The notes under the pieces are model-generated. The model had not been told where the DNA came from. It saw nothing but the letters and a program-made list of their open reading frames with translations, and ran no database searches. Positions 23,794 to 34,119 of a DNA stretch of 64,000 bases are shown in pieces. Positions within the stretch are counted from its first letter, which is position 1, and every line of letters begins with the position of its first letter. The stretch comes from Nemania diffusa (Eukaryota; Ascomycota; Sordariomycetes; Xylariales; Xylariaceae): positions 1,240,001-1,304,000 of the forward strand of contig JBBPUQ010000001.1 in assembly GCA_038501195.1 (NCBI GenBank), read 5' to 3'. Position numbers and translations under genes: made by a program.

Positions 23794-26251
23794 TTATGAC
23801 TTCTTCATACCCAAGAAATTGCGTTTCTTTTTCTCTTTTTCTAACTTCTGCGGCCTGTCACTACTCGTTGAAGGGCGCTGATCAGCCATGACATTAGGCG
23901 GTCGTGCGTTAATATTCATATTACCCATCTGTTGGGTTGGGGGAGTCGGAGCGCCGCCTATCCTAGGACCCATCGGCAGTCCTCCCTGTGGCGGTGCAGG
24001 TCGCCCCGGTAATCGCTGGCCTCCTGGAGGTGGTCGTGGTGCGCCTCCTTGTGATGGAGCCGGCGATGCGCCCATGGGTGGGGCAGGGCGTTCGAATACG
24101 TGAGCTGGAGCCTTTTGCGGAGGGCGTTCCATCGGGATGTCTAGCCTTCTCTTGTCGACGCTTAAATCACCTACCTGCTGGATAAAGAGCTGCGGCGTGA
24201 GCATGTGACTTGTCGCCATGAAGATATCACGGTTCATAACCGAGCTAACTTCGTAGCAAGCACGCGACTCCGAGAACGTAGCACCGCCGGCCATAAAAAC
24301 AATGATTCGCTGTCTATTATCGGCAACTCTTCTACCAGCACCAGCCCAACTCGGTTTTGCTGCGCGCAATGAGCCCTGTCCAATCATCGCGTCTTCGTTG
24401 GGATCCAGCGGAGGTTTTACATAAGGGAACGAAGTCTGATCTAAGGCACCCCGGCATAGATGCTCTAGCATATGCTTCACCGCAGGACTGAATCTCGACA
24501 TGTAGTTGTCTTCAGATATGGGGATCTTCGTATCTATTGGGAAAAGAGGAGGCTCTTCTGTTCTCGGGTCTTTGAGTCCACCACGAGTCGTTCGACCACC
24601 TAGGTGTTCCAAGTTTGAGATGATCTCGCCGTCTTGTGGAGGTAAGGATGCATGCGCTAATAGTCTCTTGATATCTTCGAGGATTACCCCATCCCGGTAG
24701 AGCAGGTACATGATGATGAGGCGTAGTCGATCTGACTGTGACACGGCATCGTCGTCAAGCAACCGAACAACAGAGTCCAAGACATTCTTAGCTTTTCGAT
24801 TATCCTCGTCTAGCCCTGTTGCCATGTTCTGTTCAATAGCGGACATATCTGCTAGTTTATGATGCTGAAAAATGTTCATGCATTCCTGGGCCATGGTAAT
24901 ATGGAGCGAATACGCTTCTTTCATTTCCGTAAATTGTGGCAAACCTGCCATCATATCCTTAATCGCATTTATACTCGTAGAATTAGCGTCTGAGTTGGTA
25001 AAATGAGGGTTCTGGTCGAGGAACTTCTGGAAATCTCCCATCAACTTGTCTATAGTATCTTTCATATGCCTATGTCGGTTGTCTACCCAGACTTTGTCCT
25101 TGTCAGTGAGTTCTATGTCCTTTTCTTCGGCTTCTGGGGTTCCCTCATTGAATTTCATATGAAAGGTAGTTTTATCTCCGTCTTTAATCGGTAGTAGGTC
25201 GTGAGCCATGGCCTGATAGGTAAACTCGTGAACTAAAGGCGCCATCAAATCCATAGATCGATCTGTCACTATTAATACGCCCTGGGGCCGCGAGCTGGGT
25301 GGTGGGAAGTTTGGATTCCACTGGGCATATTCATCCAACTCGTCAGAAACGAAGCGTGCAAGGTGCGAGGATAATACACTAGCTTCGTGTATGGGATTCT
25401 TCGGGCGGTAATATCGCACTTTAGGATACTCTCCTAATGATACGCATAAACCAGTAATCTGAAATTTGGCCTTATGTCAACACAACTCGGAAAGAATTCT
25501 GGTTTACCTCCCTTACCTTTTGAGCTAAGTCTTGCATGTGTTGTTTCACAAGCCCGTTGCAAGAAGGGTGGTAAAAAATCGGGAAACTCCAGGGGTCGCG
25601 GAATGTAACAAGATGGGATTCGCGTGGGAAGTAGTCGACCGAGAGGGTTTCAAAACCAGCTATCATTTGCTTCGCTGTAGGGGAACCGTCTATCTTCCTC
25701 CTCAGCTGAGGATCGAGGACGGAGGTCCATACCAGGAAGCATCGTTTGTATTTGCGTCGCTCGAGATCGGCCACAAGGCAGTCAACGATATGAGGCTCGG
25801 GGGAGAGAATGTATACGGCGTCCATAGTAGGATTCATCTCCCTTCGCTCCTCGATTCGCTCAATATCTGTAGCAGTATGTTCATCAGCCAAGGTGGTCAG
25901 GGCAGGTTCTCGGCGGTCGACTAACTCGCGATATTATGGTTGAGGATGTCATCTTCCTTGACGACATTGTCGATAATCTTCTTGGACGTCGCATCGATGA
26001 CCAGAACTTTCCACTACAGGCCCAAGTTAGAAACGAGAGGTGCTCGGTTGGACCTGTGAATTACCACCACCATCACCGCCAGTACTTACATCACCAGCCG
26101 TTATAGCCTTAATTATTTGTATGATAACTATTTGGATCAGAGGGACCATATGTTAGCCATGGAACAAGCTTGTCTGGCGAGAGAAGGAGGCCAAGACATG
26201 GAAGGGAGCGCTCTCACTGTCACGCTGCTCTTGAATAATAGAAACCCCCAT
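23794..26251 (-). CDS. SEC1: Sec1/Munc18-family exocytosis regulator Sec1
   Basis: Sec1 binds assembled plasma-membrane SNARE complexes and drives exocytic vesicle fusion, here presumably at hyphal tips. Five exons on the minus strand: 26251-26218, 26127-26090, 26013-25926, 25866-25517 and 25458-23794. All junctions hold phase, giving 724 residues. The start MGVSIIQEQRD is the usual fungal Sec1 N-terminus. Signature stretches are WKVLVIDATSKK, EDDILNHNIANIERIEERR, DAVYILSPEPHIVDCLVADL and LIVTDRSMDLMAPLVHEFTY. A Pro/Gly-rich tail of roughly 100 residues follows the Sec1 domain and ends in a Lys-rich KLEKEKKKRNFLGMKKS. Introns cluster in the first 180 codons, and the first two coding exons are just 34 and 38 nt. 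The Sec1 rather than Sly1, Vps33 or Vps45 assignment rests on the N-terminus and the tail. Confidence 0.95.
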
Positions 26252-27364
26252 CTTGACGTTGATCTGCGTCGCAAAGCCACAGTCGCCTCAGGAACATGCG
26301 ACAGCCGTCACAGGCCTCGGGCAATTCAATCTGTAAGTTGAATTGGTGTCTTGGTGTCGCCTTGGCAGATCTCACGGTGGGCGCTTGGTCGGGGTATTGA
26401 TCTATCGTGGTGGAGGGGTAACCCTATGGCGCGGGTAGGATGATACACAAGTTCGAACACGTTGTGTACTCGTATAATAGTAGCAGTAGATATGACGTTG
26501 TATGGGCGAACGTGTAGGCAGGTAGGTATGTAGTATCTATTTAGATACAAGGGCATATGTCATGGGAGATAAACATAGAGCATGCAGGTAGGGTTAGTAG
26601 GATTGGCAAATCAAGGTAGGCAGATTAGGTAGGTAGAGTGAAGGCTAAAAAGGGAGGCATGTTCTATAAGTCAGGTTAGGTACCTAGGAGAGTTGGGGAA
26701 TCTTGTCGACTTGTCTGTTAGGGAGTTTAGCCCTTGGCGGGGTTTCAGACGACCTTGCCCGCTCATGCTCAATGCGACACAGAAGCCTGCCGCATTAAAA
26801 GGGCTACGCATACCTGCCTAACCTGCCTGCGACCTGCCCTGAACACGCCCCCACCTGCTTGCTGCAGTACCATGCGGCTACACGAGGTCCGCTGAACGTA
26901 CAGATTTACACTTACAAGTAGGTACCTAGGTATATTCATTTTGTGATATATCGAATATGACTATTTTAGTACCATGGAGAAGGTGATGTTGATGAGCCGG
27001 CTTACCATAGTACCGACCTCAGTACCGACCTTATGCGTAACCAACTCGTAGTCAATTTTGAGTAGACTTCATATACAGTAGGTAGCTTGATGACGACGTC
27101 CGTCCATGTTCAAGTCGCAAATGCCACTCCTATCTAGCTAGTTTGATTTTGGTTGGGAAAAAGAAATTCAATTCCCTTCATTCAACTAGGCGAAAATACT
27201 TGTATAAGCCCAGTCATCATGCAAGTCGAAAAGGGGTATCATTGTAGTCCTTGACCAATAACCAGCCTCTGTATCGTGACTGTATCTCGTGATACACCGC
27301 CCTAGTGCTCTAGGTGTAAACATAACTCATTAATTCGTTATACAAACGTTGTAATGTCACCTCT
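26252..27364. other. Intergenic region upstream of sec1
   Basis: This 1.1 kb stretch holds the sec1 promoter and the 3' flank of the G-patch gene, both on the minus strand. TAGGTA-type words occur near 26517-26528, 26615-26634 and 26680. I see no supported gene. Confidence 0.55.
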
Positions 27365-28057
27365 CTAACCTAACCCCAGGTATTTTTCTACATCAGGGTT
27401 TCCGTAAAACTGGTGCCTGAGTTTTGTGTGACGTTTCTTGTCGTCGGCCACCATCTTGCGCACCTTTTTGGCGTCTAACAGCTTAGGCTTTTCTTTCTTT
27501 TTGGTAGCTATGTCTTTCGGAATCTTAACTCCTAAGCCAAGTGTGTCGTTTTTGGGTTTCGCCTTGATAGGAAAAGATATACCCTGATTTAGGGCGCCTA
27601 AGCCATTTCGCGCATCCGGGTCCCAACCTTGAGCTTGTAATACACCCAGCCCCATACGCGACCGATCTACTGCGGATGGTGGGTGTGAATGGGCCATGCA
27701 AACTTGATGAGCTATCGATGCCTCATGAGGCCGGCTTGATGATTCCCCTACGTTTGCCACATCGGGGTACCTATTCATGGGAAGCTTGCAGATGTCGCAT
27801 ACGTCCGGCCCAGTGGCGTTTGTCTCATCAGCAGAAGCCGCCTCCTTGGTGTCCTTTGGCAGGACTATACTGAGGTAGATATCAGAGACAGATTTTGAAG
27901 GCTCAGAGGCCTTGCTCTCGCTGACGGAGTTGAGTGTGCCCGAGGAGGCAGGAACAAAAATGACCTGTTTTCGCTTGAGACCTGAACCAAACGGGCGCTT
28001 GTGGTGAAGAGGGACTTCTTCAGATTCATCGCAGTCGGACCATTCTTCAGATGCCAT
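27365..28057 (-). CDS. G-patch domain protein with a small Cys/His cluster
   Basis: This single-exon protein has 230 residues. G-patch domains usually bind and activate DEAH-box RNA helicases (such as Prp2, Prp22 and Prp43), so an RNA-processing role is likely but not shown. The N-terminus is acidic (MASEEWSDCDESEE) and is followed by LHHKRPFGSGLKRK. A possible zinc-binding cluster comprises C87-x2-C90 with H111, H117, C120, H123 and H125 (HEASIAHQVCMAHSH). The G-patch itself spans about 134-178, with MGLGVLQAQGW, NGLG and DTLGLG as the glycine landmarks. The C-terminus is Lys-rich and ends NPDVEKYLGLG. The layout resembles GPANK1/GPATCH11-like proteins. No intron is needed; the ATG at 28057 is the first in frame. 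Confidence 0.85.
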   Translation of the reverse strand: MASEEWSDCDESEEVPLHHKRPFGSGLKRKQVIFVPASSGTLNSVSESKASEPSKSVSDIYLSIVLPKDTKEAASADETNATGPDVCDICKLPMNRYPDVANVGESSSRPHEASIAHQVCMAHSHPPSAVDRSRMGLGVLQAQGWDPDARNGLGALNQGISFPIKAKPKNDTLGLGVKIPKDIATKKKEKPKLLDAKKVRKMVADDKKRHTKLRHQFYGNPDVEKYLGLG

Positions 28058-28789
28058 CGCAAGGCGTATCGAGTGGCTAGAAGGATATGTTATTGATGGA
28101 AAGGATGCCTAGAACAGCAGCGTTTTAAGCTGCAGTCACCGCGAACCTTTCGAGCTGAACTGGTGAAGGAACAATAATTACATAAGCTTTAGAGAGTTAC
28201 AATTACAAGGGGCGAATCACCTAAATATACTAAAAGCGGGCCTATCCCGTAACTCGGACCCAGTTTTGCTTGCATAGTACGTAAAGTACTTATGCATAGC
28301 TTAGGTAGGCTTAGCGCATTTGCCGGTTTTTCTCAGGCTCGGCTCAGCCATTTATCAGTCAGGTGACTGTGAAGCGGTATGTGTATTTATGCATTGTTTT
28401 ATGCAAAAGAAATGGACCTCGGAACGGTTTCAGCTCTAAAACCGTTCCAGCTCTCAAAACCGTTCCAGCTCTCAAAACCGTTCCGGCTCTCAAAACCGTT
28501 CCAGCTCTCAAAACCGTTCCAGCTCTCAAAACCGTTCCAGCATGTTAGAGCATTAGGTAGTTGTATATTGCATATGAAGCAGAAAGTCAAGAAAAAACAC
28601 TCTTGCTGGCTAACTCCCAAGCCATACATGCAGGACGCGGGGCAATAAGTAGCAGGCTTAACGCCTACCGAGTTTCACTACGCGTCCTCTTCGCGCGCCC
28701 TGGCATTGTCTTATAGGGCCTAGAAGTGAAAAGGACATCCTACAGCATGAGAGGTAGCTACATTGCCACAGTGGTCGAGGACGGTACAC
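28058..28789. other. Intergenic region carrying a minisatellite
   Basis: This stretch lies between two minus-strand genes: the G-patch promoter side on the left and the 3' end of the HNH gene on the right. Its one notable content is the 18-bp tandem repeat at 28431-28540. The translations of the repeat in three frames are periodic peptides and are not taken as genes. Confidence 0.7.
28431..28540. repeat. Minisatellite, 18-bp unit, six copies
   Basis: The unit CAGCTCTCAAAACCGTTC occurs at 28448, 28466, 28484, 28502 and 28520, preceded by a 17-bp copy at 28431 that lacks one C; the copy at 28484 has A to G at its second base. A trailing CAG ends at 28540. Immediately before the array, GGAACGGTTT (28421-28430) is the exact reverse complement of the AAACCGTTCC core found in each unit junction, so the first bases can pair with any copy to form a hairpin. 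Copies are nearly identical, which suggests recent expansion or ongoing homogenisation. Confidence 0.95.
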
Positions 28790-30026
28790 TCATCGGTTTC
28801 GAATAGGAGAGCTCTGCTCGCTAATAGCAAGAGATACAAAGTGGCCTAGTGGAGTAGACCCATCTGCCTGCACCCCATGTTCCTCCATGTCGTGATATAT
28901 CTGATCGATGTAGTCGCCAGCTCCTGAAAGGTGTAAAATATGTGCGATAGCACAGTGTATAGCTAGCAGTCGACGCGACGGAGGCTCAATTGTTTGCTCG
29001 GGAGTTAAATAAAGCTCACGGATAATAGGAAATGCTGCTCGCCGGACAAAGTATTTAGGATAGAACGTCTTAATCGTATAAATATGATTCTTGTTAGGAA
29101 TAGGAATAGGTTCAAAGTAGACCTGGAAATCACCAAACGATCGATGGTAGTGAGTAGTAAGTGTAATAGCGTTACGTGGCCGGTCAATTTCAGGGCCCTG
29201 GATCAGTTCTGCAACACCAACATCAAACATGTTTAAAATCGCAAGTGCAGATTGTTTAGAGTGATCCTAAAAAAAAGGGTTAGTTGGAAAAAACGTCTGA
29301 AGTGAAGATATATATACCAGGTCGCTATCTTGGTTGACCTTTGTAAGCGAGTGTGGTAGAATATGGGCCACCTCCAGAAACTCCGGGTCATCTGGATCAT
29401 TCTCCAGCAGATTCCCTTCATCGTCTCGAGCGCCGCCGGGCGTGTTACGGCGTTCCCACGCTTCGGCATGATCAAATCTTCGTGATATTACACAGCGATG
29501 ACGGTCACGGATAAGACAGTCTCTCCGAAGGACTGATAATCGGGGTTCAGTTCCACGACCTTGTGCTTCTTGGACGGCAGAATGCAATGCTGGTGAGGGT
29601 TGCGGGGCTTTCTTTGTAGAAGCTTTTACTGCGAGATATTATTAGCAACTATTTAGTTATAACAGCTAGCAAAACTTTACCTGGCAAGAAAAAATTATTG
29701 AAGAGATAGTCCCCAAAGTCAAAGAATTTTGGGCAGACATTTTCGAAATTAATAGCTTTATCTCCGCTAATCGGAAGACCGACAGCTTGGAAAAAAGCGT
29801 GTAAGAAGTGATCGCCAGATTCTAAAGAAAGCGAGTATGTATAGGTGTAACGAACAAGTCTAGGACGGCTAAAATCTCCCTGAGGCAGCCCAGTATCAAA
29901 GTGCTCGCAAATGCTGTAGAATCTCTGGCTGGCATGACTGCGCAGCTCTGTCTCCAAAAGTAGTTCTGGAGAAAAGCTGATGACGTCTTCAAGCGATGAT
30001 TGGTAGCGGTAAAAGGGCGATGCCAT
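28790..30026 (-). CDS. HNH nuclease-domain protein (HNH_2-like)
   Basis: Three exons on the minus strand: 30026-29681, 29628-29318 and 29266-28790, with introns of 52 and 51 nt. Phase is kept and the product is 377 residues. The centre matches the HNH_2-type fold: LRRDCLIRDRHRCVISRRFD, then LEVAHILPHS (catalytic-type H204), then RPRNAITLTTHYHRSFGDFQVYFEP, which supplies the N (about 251) and second H (about 260). The 115-residue N-terminal part is of the kind common in fungal HNH genes of unknown role; the C-terminal 100 residues are helical and unplaced. HNH folds cut DNA, as in homing or restriction nucleases, but the substrate of this fungal family is not known to me. The gene is clearly more AT-rich than its neighbours, and such genes are often patchily distributed, so transfer or mobility is possible. 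All three catalytic-type residues are intact. Confidence 0.85.
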
Positions 30027-30647
30027 TTTGCCTAGTTAATACTTTGTAGAAAGATGCAAGGAGAGGACATAAGTACGAAAACAATACCAGCGCCAATAAA
30101 CAATGTATAAAAGAATTCAGATTATATATAAGCAAGAAAACATGGTAGAAGCAGTAGTATTGCAGCGCAAACAGTACTAACAGAAAGGCACTTTGTAGGC
30201 TGAGGTATAGCGTTGCCAGTGTTAGCAGTGTGTTCACGTTCTACTCTTATATTTTTACGCTTGCGTTGGGTTGCTCGACTTCCTAGGAAGTTGCTCATAC
30301 GGACAGTTCTGTAACGCATACATCCGTTTTACAGTACACGGTTTTTATGCTTGTGCAATTACGTTTTATGTGCATTGGAAATTATGCAAGTTTTATACCA
30401 TGCTATGAAAAGGCGGGTCTTTATCAGGACAGGCTAAAACCTACCTAGGTATCTCAGAGGTTCCAGGATTCACCTACAGCATACGTAATCTGTATTGTCC
30501 AACTCCTACCGCGATTCCACGGGACTTTTCTTGTTTCAATAAGGGTTTCGTCCCATAATACCTAATACGCAATGTCCGCGATGCCATGAATTAAAACGAA
30601 TCAAATATCAAAAACCGTTTCTGTTCCCTGCCACGCTTTTTACCACC
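30027..30647. promoter_or_regulatory. Divergent promoter region HNH gene / SDR gene
   Basis: These 621 bp lie between the two start codons. The HNH-side half is very AT-rich. No particular site is called. Confidence 0.5.
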
Positions 30648-31934
30648 ATGCCGCTCCCTTTCTTATACGAGGCCATCGTCAACGGCGCGCCGGCATGGGT
30701 ACCCGACTGGGCGAGGGACCCCGTGGGAATGGTCAAAATTGTCGCCGTGGTAGTTGCGCTATATCTAGTGAAGATATATAGTAGCGGCGCGACGAATCGG
30801 GCAGAGAAGAGCATGCATGGCCGCGTCGTCATGATGACAGGAGGTACATCCGGAATAGGGACGGCCATCGCGCGAGACCTTGCCGAACGGGGTGCACAGA
30901 TCATACTGCTCACTCGGTTGGCCCCGTCGGACCCCTTTCTAGCTGACCAGATAGGAGAGCTTCGGGAGCAGACCAAGAACCAGATGATTTACGCTGAACA
31001 GGTCGACCTCAGTTCGCTCCACAGCATCCGGAAGTTCGCCACCAAATGGATCGACAACGCACCCCCGAGACGACTGGACATGCTCATCCTTTGCGCCAAC
31101 ACCCTCACACCCCCTGGTGGACAGCGGACAGAGACAGATGAGGGAATTGAGGAGATGTGGATGGTCAATTACCTAGCGAATTTCCATCTCTTAGGCATTC
31201 TAAGCCCAGCCCTCCGAGCGCAGCCAATCGATCGCGATGTCCGAGTCATAATACCTACGTGCTCCTCTTACATAGCGTCTCCAGACCTTGGCGATGCATT
31301 ATCAAAGAAGAAGTGGTCGCCCAAGAAGGCTTATGCCAGGAGTAAGCTAGCGATGATGGTGTTCGGTCAAGCGTACCAGAAACATCTAGACGCATACGAG
31401 AGACCGGACAAACTACCAATGAACACCCGGGTCGTCTTTGCAGATCCCGGCTTTACGCGCACGCCCGGAATGCGACGGTGGCTTACACGTGGCTCGATCT
31501 GGGGGCTGTTTCTCTACGTTTTCGGTTACATATTCCCGTGGTTTTTCCTAAAAAGCGCAGAGATGGGCGCGCAGTCTGTCTTGCACGCAGCAATGGAAAG
31601 CTCGTTAGGCCGAGGTGGGGGCGGGAGGCTAATCAAAGAGTGCATGGAGGTCGACTTTGCAAGGACCGATGTGAAGAACGAGGATATCGCGAAGAAACTG
31701 TGGGAGGCCAGCGACAAGCTGATCGAGAAGACGGAGAAAGAACAGGCTGCTCTCAGGGCGCTGGAGAAACGGCATCAGGAGATGCGCGAGCAGGAGAAGA
31801 AAGAGACTGAACAGGCCCAGGAGATCGAGGCCCTGGTGGATACGATCAAAAAGGGGAAAGAAGCGGAAAAGAAGCCGTCGAGGCGACAGCGCAAAAAGGC
31901 GAATACAGAGAAGACAGAGTCGACGAGTACATGA
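30648..31934 (+). CDS. Membrane-anchored short-chain dehydrogenase/reductase
   Basis: This single-exon protein has 428 residues. A hydrophobic segment (about 28-44) precedes the Rossmann domain and probably anchors it in the ER or a lipid droplet. The cofactor motif TGGTSGIG is at 64-71. The NNAG position reads CANT (149-152), an unusual variant. The catalytic Ser lies in TCSSY (about 206-207), and the Tyr and Lys are Y229 and K233 in YARSK. A second hydrophobic stretch (GLFLYVFGYIFPWFFL, about 285-300) follows. The last 80 residues form a Glu/Lys-rich coiled coil ending in a basic KKPSRRQRKKAN tail. Fungal relatives are annotated as retinol-dehydrogenase or WWOX-like; yeast Env9, a lipid-droplet SDR, is the closest functional guess. 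The substrate is unknown. Confidence 0.87.
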   Translation: MPLPFLYEAIVNGAPAWVPDWARDPVGMVKIVAVVVALYLVKIYSSGATNRAEKSMHGRVVMMTGGTSGIGTAIARDLAERGAQIILLTRLAPSDPFLADQIGELREQTKNQMIYAEQVDLSSLHSIRKFATKWIDNAPPRRLDMLILCANTLTPPGGQRTETDEGIEEMWMVNYLANFHLLGILSPALRAQPIDRDVRVIIPTCSSYIASPDLGDALSKKKWSPKKAYARSKLAMMVFGQAYQKHLDAYERPDKLPMNTRVVFADPGFTRTPGMRRWLTRGSIWGLFLYVFGYIFPWFFLKSAEMGAQSVLHAAMESSLGRGGGGRLIKECMEVDFARTDVKNEDIAKKLWEASDKLIEKTEKEQAALRALEKRHQEMREQEKKETEQAQEIEALVDTIKKGKEAEKKPSRRQRKKANTEKTESTST

Positions 31935-32455
31935 TGTATATACGGGATACTGGGAATGGAGACGGGAAAACTGGCTATAGAATGTAGATTTATTGTTATT
32001 ATACTCGGGGAACTAAGATATATATAATCGAGTAGATCTCGATGTCAAAGATCTTGATAAATGGTAGACCGACATGTGAGAATGACGCCAGAGTTCTTGG
32101 GGATGTGGGGTACCTAAGCGTGTTAAAGACAATACTGCCATTTCTGTACCTAACCAAGGTAGATCGTGGAGGCTAAGAACCTCGGGACCTTTCCGCAATC
32201 TATCCTCAGATGGGGCATTCAACTCACCTGAAGTTACGACCCAATGGTTCCATGAATACCTTTTAATCAATTTTATGGTAGAATGTAAAAGTCAACATCT
32301 TCAATTAATACGGCGAAAATCCAAACCAAGCATCTCAATCCTCAACCCGCCTCAACCAATGACGTCTCACGGTCCCTATCTCATCTCATAAAGCCAGCAT
32401 CAGCCTGGATAAGACCAACCCAACAACCTTACCACCCCAAACCACAAACTCAATA
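31935..32455. other. Intergenic region
   Basis: This is the 3' flank of the SDR gene, then a C/A-rich stretch (about 32330-32455) that looks like a fungal 5' leader in front of the small frame at 32456. Nothing else is supported. Confidence 0.5.
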
Positions 32456-32725
32456 ATGCCGACTCTTCAAGCCGCCGCAGCACCAAATCTCCAAACGGCC
32501 TGGGACCGCCATCAACCACAATTCCACGTCCCGGCGTCCCAGCCGCAGAGAGACGTATCAAGCCTACACCCCGTCTTCTTCACAGGGCGTCTACGGAGGT
32601 CCCCCTCGATTCTCCCCGCTGGTCCTCCCGCCGCTGCCGCGTCGAGTTTATTACATCCCGTGGCCCACGGCTACGTGTATCGCGACGAGCGGCTTGTGAG
32701 ACGGCCTGGGGGTCCTATGTTGTAA
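32456..32725 (+). CDS. Possible small hypothetical protein
   Basis: This 89-codon frame has a Pro/Ala/Arg-rich translation (MPTLQAAAAPNLQTAWDR...). I recognise no family. It is mentioned because a GC-rich island of just this length sits in AT-rich DNA and is preceded by a C/A-rich leader-like tract with an ATG in the fitting place. A second frame through the same island also stays open and gives a Pro/Tyr/Ser-rich peptide, so the true frame, or an unseen intron, is in doubt. It may be noncoding. Confidence 0.3.
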   Translation: MPTLQAAAAPNLQTAWDRHQPQFHVPASQPQRDVSSLHPVFFTGRLRRSPSILPAGPPAAAASSLLHPVAHGYVYRDERLVRRPGGPML

Positions 32726-33324
32726 GCGGGGGTGGATGAGTTTGAGTATATGAGATTGAAAGATTGTAGGGCTGCATGTATTATAGATTCCTAGAGTAAG
32801 ACGTCGAGAACCCAACGCGTAATTTGGAGGGAGATTCAACAGGCAGTTCCAACTAGCATATACTCTAATGAGGCGTACTTTTATCTATCACAGACGGGGT
32901 CAAATATCGCGGCTTTACAATAGGTGTATATCAATGGATTAGTGTAATACGCATGATTATACGTTGAAGAACGGAATAGGCATTTAAGACTACTGTCCTC
33001 GCGGACCTAAGAGTAGGTAGCATATTGTATTAACACATGGTGGTAATACACTTGAGAAACCCCCGAGCCGGCTCTGTAGGTAAGGGTATCAGTAACGATA
33101 ACAAATGAAAGAGGACACTGATGTCCCTGTAGTTTTCGTTGTGCCCCGTGGTGCCCGCGCAAACCCACGATAATCCCTAGATGAGCGGGTTTATCCTCAC
33201 TCGCAAACAAATTGTAATAAAAAATAGTAAGCCCCTTTCCAGTTGTACACATGATGCTCTCTTTCGAAAAGAGTGCCGCTTGTCGCATCAACTCGCCTAT
33301 TGTCCCTGTCTCGCCATCTCTCGC
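32726..33324. other. Convergent intergenic region
   Basis: This lies between the small frame at 32456 and the 3' end of the R-SNARE gene. It is AT-rich, with no supported gene or repeat. Confidence 0.5.
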
Positions 33325-34119
33325 TCAACCAGTCGCATTCTTAATGGCCAGAACAATCGCCAAGATAATCAAGGCAATAACGACGACTAATAGCGCCATC
33401 AACTTAACATTCTTCCACCACATCTGTCTCTTAAGGCCCCGACTGCGCACTCGGAACTCGCGGGCGCTACCACCCAGACGATCCGTCTTGTCAACAAGCA
33501 GATCAATACGTTCGCCACGCTCAAGCAGCCCCTCAATATTCCTCGTCATGATACCGCGCACATCATCCATCTCCCGCTGTACATTCGTAATAGCGTCGTC
33601 GCGGCCCCCACTCGTGGTGCCGTACTCGACCATGAGGCTCCTCAGCGCCGCATTGAAGCTGCCGGCGCCATAATTCGGCAGGTCGGCGAAGTCGGTGCGC
33701 GCCTCGTCGAACTCGCGGAAGAAGCGCTTGCGGATCTCGAACAGGAAGCCGAACGGCACCCTCCTGCCCAGCGACGCGTCCGCCACCACAAGAAATGTGA
33801 GCCCGCCGGCCGAGGCGCTTTCCGCCGGGTACGCCGAGGGGGCCTCGGCGATGTAGTGGATGTGGTGCGTGCCGTGCGTGTAGGTCAGCTTCTGCGGCGT
33901 GTCGTGCGCGATCTTGGGCAGGATCACCGAGGCGAGCGAGGACGTCTGCGACGAGGCCGAGGTCGTGCACTCGGTGAGGATGGTGGTGTTGTGCGCTATG
34001 CACGAGCTGGGCGCGGCGGACGGATGTTAGTGCTCGTTCGGGTTATGTCTATCGTGAGGCGCATGATGCTGGAGGATGACTTACTAGATGAGGGGGGTCT
34101 GGGTTGAAGAGGACGCCAT
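33325..34119 (-). CDS. Longin-type R-SNARE (VAMP7/Nyv1-like)
   Basis: This R-SNARE should act in endosome-vacuole or other late fusion steps together with Qa/Qb/Qc SNAREs. Exon 1 is 34119-34085, the intron 34084-34007 (GTAAGT donor, CCAG acceptor) and exon 2 34006-33325; the product has 238 residues. The spliced N-terminus MASSSTQTPLIYSCIAHNTT starts a longin domain (about 9-130) that includes LTYTHGTHHIHYIAEAP and GGLTFLVVAD. The SNARE helix spans about 149-205 (NVQREMDDVRGIMTRNIEGL), with the zero-layer Arg near 175 in LLERGERID. A C-terminal transmembrane anchor follows (about 212-234), with just a few lumenal residues. The longin domain separates it from the exocytic synaptobrevin Snc1 and the lipid-anchored Ykt6. 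The second exon is GC-rich. Confidence 0.93.

Noticed and set aside
28363..28648. Periodic peptides coded by the minisatellite on both strands
   Set aside because: An 18-bp repeat has a multiple of three, so all frames stay open; there is no gene context.
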